Positions 1 through 5,111 of a stretch of 8,242 bases of DNA are shown piece after piece (the first letter of the stretch is position 1; each line of letters starts with the position of its first letter). The stretch covers positions 1 to 8,242 of the forward strand of contig CALCNO010000190.1 of NCBI GenBank assembly GCA_937897615.1, read 5' to 3'. Made by a program: the position numbers and the translations under genes. The DNA is from an uncultured Anaerolineaceae bacterium (GTDB lineage: Bacteria > Chloroflexota > Anaerolineae > Anaerolineales > Anaerolineaceae). The notes beneath the pieces are model-generated. The model saw only the letters and a program-made list of their open reading frames with translations. It did not search any database and was not told the origin of the DNA.

Positions 1-476
1 TCGCCCTCGCGCTGCGCCACCCAGATGTTCTCTTTGCCGCCATCAGCGGCGCCGGGCAGGGCGGCGGTGCTGAGGAAGTACAGGCGCGTGCCATCCGCCG
101 AGAGGAAGGGGTCGCGCATCTGGCTGAAGCCGCCGGGCAGGGTGAGGCGCTGCTGGCTGCCCCATACGCCGTCGGTCTGTTTGATGAAGTAGATGGCCTG
201 GTTGGCATAAGTGGCGCCCCAGTACATTTCGCTGCCGTCGGGGGTGAAGGTGGGCGAGGAGTGGTAGCCGCCGGTGAGGAGGGCGGCGCCAAAGGCCAGC
301 GGTTCGGCGGCGGGCAGGGGCTGCCCCAGGTAGGGGCCGGTGGGCGCGCCCGGCTGGGCGGGGGTGGCGGTGAGGGTGGGGGCCGCCGGCGCGCAGGCGC
401 ACAAGGCGATCAGGCTGCACAGGATGGACAGCAGCAAGACCCTCGCATGGCGTTTGAAGGGGGTGGGGGTGTTCAT
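1..476 (-). CDS. Secreted lipoprotein with PD40/WD40-like beta-propeller repeats (C-terminus outside window)
   Basis: The frame reads from the ATG at 476 leftward to the window edge without a stop, giving 158 residues. Residues 1-28 form a lipoprotein signal peptide: basic start (KRHAR), hydrophobic core (VLLLSILCSLIAL), then L-C-A-C with Cys28 as the likely lipidated residue. A Thr/Pro/Ala linker (about 30-47) follows. Two PD40-type blades are visible: SPTFTPDGSEMYWG (about 74-87) and DPFLSADGTRLYFLS (about 122-136), separated by a typical DGVWG strand and loop. Such proteins are anchored outside the cytoplasmic membrane and the repeats usually serve binding or scaffolding; the ligand cannot be told here. 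Codon use is very GC-rich, matching the exporter at the right end and unlike the genes from 585 onward. It is divergent from the polymerase operon, so co-regulation is not implied. TolB-like or TPR/OmpA-associated PD40 proteins are alternatives for the full-length family. Confidence 0.8.
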   Translation of the reverse strand, partial: MNTPTPFKRHARVLLLSILCSLIALCACAPAAPTLTATPAQPGAPTGPYLGQPLPAAEPLAFGAALLTGGYHSSPTFTPDGSEMYWGATYANQAIYFIKQTDGVWGSQQRLTLPGGFSQMRDPFLSADGTRLYFLSTAALPGAADGGKENIWVAQREG

Positions 477-482
477 GCGTCA

Positions 483-488
483 ATTCTA
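483..488 (-). promoter_or_regulatory. Possible -10 box of the lipoprotein gene
   Basis: On the minus strand TAGAAT lies 6 nt before the ATG at 476, which would give a transcript with little or no leader. No good -35 hexamer stands at the expected distance; the sequence there falls in 505-512 next to a G7 run. This is a weak call. Confidence 0.3.
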
Positions 489-541
489 TCATTTGGCGCG
501 GGGGGGACATGAGAGGATAAAGAAAATAACCGGCATAAAAC

Positions 542-569
542 AACAATATCTTGACATAGAAATATTGTT
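542..569. repeat. Inverted repeat overlapping the -35 box
   Basis: AACAATAT (542-549) is repeated in inverted orientation as ATATTGTT (562-569), with a 12-nt spacer that contains the -35 hexamer. Eight perfect arm bases around a promoter suggest an operator, but the region is AT-rich. The right arm also overlaps the LexA-like dyad at 557-572, so the two may not be independent sites. Confidence 0.5.
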
Positions 570-578
570 CTATATAAT
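551..578 (+). promoter_or_regulatory. Consensus sigma-70-type promoter of the repair operon
   Basis: A perfect -35 TTGACA (551-556) and a perfect -10 TATAAT (573-578) are separated by 16 bp. Transcription should start about 6-8 nt after the -10 box, at or next to the ATG at 585. The operon mRNA would then be leaderless or nearly so, and no Shine-Dalgarno sequence is present before 585. A promoter this strong normally needs a repressor to be kept silent, in line with the dyads that overlap it. Confidence 0.8.
557..572. promoter_or_regulatory. Candidate LexA-like operator in the promoter spacer
   Basis: TAGAA (557-561) and TTCTA (568-572) form a perfect 5-bp dyad with a 6-bp centre, exactly filling the space between the -35 and -10 boxes. 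The core reads GAAA-TATT-GTTC, one base away from the GAAC-N4-GTTC core of the Gram-positive-type LexA box. The damage-repair content of the operon makes SOS control a natural reading. No lexA gene is in the window and the host's LexA motif is not known to me, so the assignment is inference. Confidence 0.5.
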
Positions 579-584
579 AGAGAT

Positions 585-1163
585 ATGGACTACAATCTTG
601 ACTTGCCGCTACCCAATGAGTTGCATGTGGTTTTTGGAATTCATGCTGGGGAACACCGCGTGCTTGACCTGGCCGCCCGGCTAGCCTTACTTGGACCGTT
701 GTATATACTTGATTGCGGCAACCGTGGCAATATGCACGTTGTTGCTAAAAGTTTGCGTACCCACACCCACGACCCAGCAAGTGCTCTTAATAATATCCGC
801 TTATCCCGTGCTTTTACTTGTTATCAAGTAAAGACTCTTGTCAAAAAAGTACCTCTAACATCCTCAGCCCCTGTGCTAATACTAGATTTACTAAGTACAT
901 TTTTGGATGAAAGCGTTAGAGCACAAGAAAGCTCAGTGCTTTTTACTGAAACAATGAATTATATTGAAGCCTTAAGCCGCGCCACCCCAGTTTTAGTAAC
1001 TGCCAAACCATTTACTGCACTTTCTGCTCCACGCCTGGGCTTGCTAAGTGAGTTAAGACAGCGTGCTAACCGCATTTGGGAAGAAATGCCGATGCAGACA
1101 CCCTTAAAAGCCAACCAACAGCCTTCTTTGTTTGGCGATTCTTTTTTTGGCGGTAAGAGGTAG
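585..1163 (+). CDS. RecA/RadA-fold protein with degenerate P-loop (ImuA-like accessory role proposed)
   Basis: This 192-residue protein follows the RecA/RadA core pattern. VVFGIHAGEHRVL (about 15-27) sits where a Walker A loop should be, but the GKT residues are replaced (E23, H24, R25). A strand LYILDCGNRG (39-48) and NNIRLSRAFTCYQVKTLV (69-86) closely resemble RadA. PVLILDLLSTFLDE (96-109) is a Walker B-like strand with D101, and PVLVTAK (135-141) matches the next core strand. ATP hydrolysis is therefore unlikely. The C-terminus carries Q-P-S-L-F (179-183), which fits the bacterial sliding-clamp motif QxxLF. ATG 585 was chosen because the promoter -10 box ends at 578; initiation would be leaderless. 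The next gene starts 1 nt after its stop. By analogy with ImuA, a RecA homologue lacking ATPase activity in mutasome cassettes, I propose a polymerase-recruiting or RecA-contacting role. The fold call is fairly firm; the role is inferred. Confidence 0.7.
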   Translation: MDYNLDLPLPNELHVVFGIHAGEHRVLDLAARLALLGPLYILDCGNRGNMHVVAKSLRTHTHDPASALNNIRLSRAFTCYQVKTLVKKVPLTSSAPVLILDLLSTFLDESVRAQESSVLFTETMNYIEALSRATPVLVTAKPFTALSAPRLGLLSELRQRANRIWEEMPMQTPLKANQQPSLFGDSFFGGKR

Positions 1164-1164
1164 T

Positions 1165-1554
1165 ATGGGGCGAACAATCAGTTCGTCGACGAAAACGTGG
1201 GATGAGGAACTAAAAGCTCTCAAACGTTTTCGCCACGCCCTTAGAAAGTCCGATCAGGTGGTGTTCGACGACCTAATGTCATTAGCGCATCTCCATATTG
1301 CTGAAGCATCGTACGCTGCCAACTTGTTCCCAATGGATATTTTCTTGTTCTCGATGATTATCGAACTTGCAAAAAACAATAAAAAACTGGAAATGCAACT
1401 TCAGAAAATCGGACTTTTTCCAGAAACTCATCTCACAGATATGCAGAAAATTACCTCGCTCAGTGAATTAATAGGTGTTAACGATTCCAGCCTAGAAGAT
1501 GAAGGAAGTTCCGACGACAAGTTGGTTTATATTGACCCGGAGGAAAGTGCGTGA
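1165..1554 (+). CDS. Small helical protein of unknown function in the polymerase operon
   Basis: The 129-residue product begins MGRT. Residues 12-82 look like a compact helical domain: WDEELKALKRFRHALRKSDQVVFDDL, then SLAHLHIAEASYAANL, then PMDIFLFSMIIELAKNNKKLEMQLQKI. The tail from about 106 is acidic (DSSLEDEGSSDD). There is no signal peptide or membrane segment. ATG 1165 is preferred over an upstream TTG at 1132 because GAGG (1157-1160) precedes it and it follows the previous stop by 1 nt. The stop codon overlaps the polymerase GTG in the four bases GTGA (1551-1554), indicating translational coupling. From memory, the MGRT start and the FRxALRxxDQxxFDxL pattern resemble small uncharacterised haloarchaeal proteins, some possibly near PolB2 genes; I could not check this. 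A polymerase accessory or subunit-like role is plausible from context only. Confidence 0.7.
   Translation: MGRTISSSTKTWDEELKALKRFRHALRKSDQVVFDDLMSLAHLHIAEASYAANLFPMDIFLFSMIIELAKNNKKLEMQLQKIGLFPETHLTDMQKITSLSELIGVNDSSLEDEGSSDDKLVYIDPEESA
1539..1543 (+). promoter_or_regulatory. Shine-Dalgarno site fixing the polymerase GTG start
   Basis: GGAGG lies inside the end of the upstream gene, 7 nt before GTG 1551. It supports the GTG start over other in-frame candidates and fits coupled translation across the GTGA overlap. Confidence 0.8.
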
Positions 1555-3863
1555 ACTCTTTTCGCGGGTGGCTGCTCCAATTGTATGAAGACTGGAATGA
1601 CGGCTTACGCCTTTGGTTTATTGCCGACACAGGGGAAAGATTTCTCGTACATCAACCTATGCAGGTAACTTTCTTTGCCACCGGCTCAAATACACAATTA
1701 CGGGAATTATGGATTCATTTACGTCGGCAACCGGGTGTGGTATCCCTGAGTCGCGTGATGCGCCGAGACGTTTTTATACCCGAGGCAATTCCTCTCTTAC
1801 AGGTTGTGATTGATAACCCTATACGCCAAACCAAAATTTTTCGTGAGGTCCAAGAGCGCTTCCCGTTTCTCACTTACTACGACACTGATATTGATGTGAC
1901 TACCCGTCTTGCAGCTACCACTGGCCTCTTTACAACTGCATTCTGTGATGTTGAGGTGGATGAAGGTGGAGCAATTTACTCACTGCATGTGCTAAATTCA
2001 CGCTGGGATCTTAATCCTAACGCCCCTCTGATAAATACACTTAGTATCGAACCTAACTGCGATCCCGCACGTGAAAAACCCACTTTTTTGAGGATTGCAT
2101 TTAAAAACCATTCGCGGACAGTATCGCTGTATGATCCCGAACGATTGATTACCCGTCTCAATGAATTTATTGACCAAATCGATCCTGATATTATCTATAC
2201 GCATTGGGGCGACACATGGGTAATTCCCCATCTTTTACAGGTTGAAAAACAGGTTGGATTGAAACTCCACTTTAACCGCGATCAAGAGAGAGACGTTCAC
2301 TGGCAAAAAGAAATCACATATTTCTCATATGGTCAAATTATTCATAGAGCATCGGAAGCGCATTTTTTTGGAAGGTGCCATATCGACAAAAAAAATGCGC
2401 TTATGTGGAGCGACTATGAACTAGAAGGCGTGTTGGAGTCCGCTCGGGTCACAACTCTACCCATTGAAAAAGCGGCAAGGGTATCTCCCGGGTCGGGCAT
2501 TTCAGCGATGGAAACACTTACAGCACTAGAGCAACAGATTCTCGTACCCTGGCATAAGCAACAAAACGAGTTCTTCAAGACTGGTCTTGACCTAATCCAG
2601 CGTGATCGCGGTGGTTTGGTGTATCAACCTCTGCTCGGTTTGCACGAGGATGTTGCCCAACTAGATTTTATCTCCATGTATCCCGCAATCATTATTACGG
2701 GGAACATTTCACCTGAACTACCTCTTCCAAATGGCATAACTCCCTCATGCACCGAACTCGGATTAGTGCCGCGAACATTAAAACCTTTGTATGAAAAGCG
2801 TGTGGCGTTAAAAAAACACCTTGCAACATTAAGAAAAAATGACCCCGTTGCGCAAAAAGACTCTGCCCGCGCATCAGCCTTAAAATGGTTATTAGTCGTG
2901 TGTTTTGGTTTTTTAGGTTACAAAAACGCAAAATTTGGCAGAATTGAATCCCACGAGGCAGTTACCAATGGCGGGCGTGAAGTAATCCTCATGGCGAAAG
3001 AAACTGCCGAGGAATTAGGTTTCGAGGTTTTACAAATTTTCGTGGATGCAATTTGGGTAAAAAAAACAGGTGCAAAGTACAATGCCGATTTCATTGAATT
3101 GCAGGAAGCTATCGCTAAACGCACCGGCCTAGGCATTAATTTGGATGGCGTATATAGGTGGATCGCCTTTTTACCCTCACGTTTAGATGCACATGTCCCT
3201 GTAGCAAATCGTTACTTCGGTTGTTTTAGGGACAATGAAATCAAGGTGCGTGGAATTGAGATGAGGCGTAAGGATACAACCCCCTGGGTTAAAGAAGTTC
3301 AAAAAAAAATGATTGAGACATTAGCAGAATCCTATAATATCGAATCCCTACAGGTGCAGCTAAAAAAGGCTTTCGAGATTTTCCGCGCCAATCTTTCTGC
3401 CCTTCGTTCTGGGCAAGTACCAATTGAAAAACTTGTCGTTGCCACAAAAATATCAAAGAAACTCGAAGTCTACAAATCTACTACACCTGGGGTGAGAGCT
3501 GCAAGGATGTTGTTAGAAAAAACGGGAAAACGTACTACACCGGGTCAAAGAATTCGTTACCTTTTTGTGAAGGGAGAACCGGGCGTTTACCCGTGGGAGT
3601 GCCCACCACCGTCAGGGCAATACCAAATCGATATCGAAAAGTACATAGAGCTGTTAGCTCGTGCTGGTAGTTCCATTTTTTTGCCGTTTGGCGTAAAGGA
3701 AGCAGAGTTGAAAAAGTGGGCACACTCAGGTACTCTTGTAATGGAGATTGATTTTGAGGAGGCGTCTCATGTGCGGGAGATATATTCTGATGTACGATCC
3801 CGAGGAAATAGAATTAGAGTTCGGTTTCAAACCGATTCCTGTGGATTGGCCGCCCAACGATAA
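1551..3863 (+). CDS. Family-B DNA polymerase, PolB2-like, predicted proofreading-deficient
   Basis: A 770-residue template-directed DNA polymerase. The exonuclease-like domain spans about 125-320. Exo I keeps D133-x-E135. Exo II (DPDIIYTHWGDTWVIPHL, 211-228) has lost the Asn and Asp of the usual NxxxFD. Exo III has Y289 but G293 in place of Asp. Proofreading is therefore unlikely. Polymerase motif A is DFISMYP (D372). Motif B keeps K445 and G453/G456, but the usual Asn-Ser is V449-V450 and the Tyr is F452. Motif C is FVDAIWV: D499 aligns with the essential second Asp of DTD, while the first is F497. RYFG (554-557) and KVRGIEMRRKDTTPW (565-579) are the typical palm/thumb-side motifs. Synthetic activity is plausible, probably as an error-prone or translesion enzyme. 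GTG 1551 has a good Shine-Dalgarno site. The last about 31 residues overlap the next gene and look non-native. I see no clear clamp-binding motif of its own. Confidence 0.9.
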   Translation: MNSFRGWLLQLYEDWNDGLRLWFIADTGERFLVHQPMQVTFFATGSNTQLRELWIHLRRQPGVVSLSRVMRRDVFIPEAIPLLQVVIDNPIRQTKIFREVQERFPFLTYYDTDIDVTTRLAATTGLFTTAFCDVEVDEGGAIYSLHVLNSRWDLNPNAPLINTLSIEPNCDPAREKPTFLRIAFKNHSRTVSLYDPERLITRLNEFIDQIDPDIIYTHWGDTWVIPHLLQVEKQVGLKLHFNRDQERDVHWQKEITYFSYGQIIHRASEAHFFGRCHIDKKNALMWSDYELEGVLESARVTTLPIEKAARVSPGSGISAMETLTALEQQILVPWHKQQNEFFKTGLDLIQRDRGGLVYQPLLGLHEDVAQLDFISMYPAIIITGNISPELPLPNGITPSCTELGLVPRTLKPLYEKRVALKKHLATLRKNDPVAQKDSARASALKWLLVVCFGFLGYKNAKFGRIESHEAVTNGGREVILMAKETAEELGFEVLQIFVDAIWVKKTGAKYNADFIELQEAIAKRTGLGINLDGVYRWIAFLPSRLDAHVPVANRYFGCFRDNEIKVRGIEMRRKDTTPWVKEVQKKMIETLAESYNIESLQVQLKKAFEIFRANLSALRSGQVPIEKLVVATKISKKLEVYKSTTPGVRAARMLLEKTGKRTTPGQRIRYLFVKGEPGVYPWECPPPSGQYQIDIEKYIELLARAGSSIFLPFGVKEAELKKWAHSGTLVMEIDFEEASHVREIYSDVRSRGNRIRVRFQTDSCGLAAQR
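3756..3762 (+). promoter_or_regulatory. Shine-Dalgarno site fixing the SRAP start
   Basis: GAGGAGG ends 6 nt before ATG 3769. It selects this ATG, which places the catalytic Cys at residue 2, over the in-frame ATG at 3748. The site lies within the polymerase coding sequence. Confidence 0.85.
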
Positions 3864-4401
3864 TGTCACACCTGGAGAAAAAATACCAATCATAATAAAT
3901 ACCAGTGCAATGGAAATGAAACTCATGCAATGGGGCTTAGTACCCTATTGGGCAAAAGACCCGTTGATAGGATTCAAGACCATCAATGCTCGTGCAGAAA
4001 CTATTTCTGAAAAACCGTCTTTCAAGTCTGCTTTTGCCCGTCGAAGGTGCTTAATACCTGCAACAGGGTTTTACGAGTGGGTAGAGGTGAATGGTCGAAA
4101 AATACCTTTTAAATTCACCCTGTCTGACCGTCCAATTTTCGCTTTTGCAGGAATATGGGAATGCTGGCAAGATCGAAATGGAACCACGCTTGAAACGTGT
4201 GCGATTATTACTACACTTCCAAACCTCATTGTTGCCCCTATCCATGACCGAATGCCGGCAATTCTACGAAAAGAAACGCAGTGGGCATGGCTTGAAAACA
4301 AGCCGCTGGATGAATTGCAGAATATGCTTGCGCCCTATCCTTCGGAAAAAATGGCTCAACCTGAGAAAATCGACCCGGCTTTTTTCAAGCGATTAAAGTA
4401 A
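3769..4401 (+). CDS. SRAP-family abasic-site DNA-protein crosslinking protein (YedK/HMCES type)
   Basis: The 210-residue protein has the complete SRAP signature. After Met removal Cys2 (MCGRY) becomes N-terminal; in this family it forms a thiazolidine crosslink with abasic sites in single-stranded DNA, protecting them from strand cleavage and error-prone bypass. Also visible are the DNA-contacting WGLVPYWAKD (55-64), NARAE (73-77), the active-site Glu103 in GFYEW (100-104), and His159/Arg161 in IHDRMPAIL. The length is normal for the family (about 210-230 residues). The start is fixed by the need for Cys2 and by GAGGAGG 6 nt upstream. The first 95 nt overlap the polymerase 3' end in another frame. 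SRAP genes are known companions of bacterial SOS and mutasome loci, which fits the operon. Older annotations may say 'SOS response-associated peptidase' (DUF159). The family call is near certain; functional coupling to the polymerase is inferred from operon structure. Confidence 0.96.
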   Translation: MCGRYILMYDPEEIELEFGFKPIPVDWPPNDNVTPGEKIPIIINTSAMEMKLMQWGLVPYWAKDPLIGFKTINARAETISEKPSFKSAFARRRCLIPATGFYEWVEVNGRKIPFKFTLSDRPIFAFAGIWECWQDRNGTTLETCAIITTLPNLIVAPIHDRMPAILRKETQWAWLENKPLDELQNMLAPYPSEKMAQPEKIDPAFFKRLK

Positions 4402-4424
4402 TTAAAGGCAATAAAACCTTCCCC

Positions 4425-5099
<675 letters not shown>

Positions 5100-5105
5100 G
5101 GCAAT

Positions 5106-5111
5106 CTCCTT
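5106..5111 (-). promoter_or_regulatory. Shine-Dalgarno site of the ABC ATPase gene
   Basis: On the minus strand AAGGAG overlaps the permease TAA stop and lies 6 nt before the ATPase ATG at 5099. This tight arrangement supports cotranscription and coupled translation of the permease and ATPase. Confidence 0.8.

Larger units (their letters stand above)
507..4404. other. AT-rich island carrying a four-gene DNA-repair operon, probably acquired horizontally
   Basis: Composition changes abruptly after the G7 run at 500-506 and reverts at about 4421, where a C-rich stretch begins. The genes between use many AT-rich codons (TTA, AAA, AAT, ATT), while the genes on both sides use almost entirely G/C-ending codons. 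All island genes are on the plus strand; both flanking units are on the minus strand. No transposase, integrase, tRNA or clear target-site duplication is seen. The transfer is therefore inferred from composition and orientation, not from mobility genes. Confidence 0.6.

Noticed and set aside
43..546. Minus-strand open frame of 167 codons at the left end
   Set aside because: It is Pro/Arg/His-rich. A different minus frame starting at 476 encodes a convincing lipoprotein signal and PD40 repeats over the same DNA.
1142..1148. T7 run near the end of the first island gene as a programmed frameshift to the next gene
   Set aside because: Slippage would join the frames, but the next gene has its own start and ribosome site, and there is no supporting stem-loop.
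1132..1164. Upstream TTG start extending the small helical protein by 11 residues
   Set aside because: It would overlap the previous gene and lacks a ribosome site; ATG 1165 has GAGG upstream and the MGRT beginning.
3748..3768. Upstream in-frame ATG for the SRAP gene
   Set aside because: It would bury the catalytic Cys inside the chain, and the GAGGAGG site points to ATG 3769.
585..4401. Casposon or self-synthesising transposon carrying its own PolB
   Set aside because: There is no Cas1, integrase or transposase and no long terminal inverted repeats, and the polymerase is PolB2-like rather than protein-primed.
4405..4420. AAGG / CCTT pair between the convergent genes as a terminator
   Set aside because: The stem is only 4 bp with an 8-nt loop and is not GC-rich; too weak to call.
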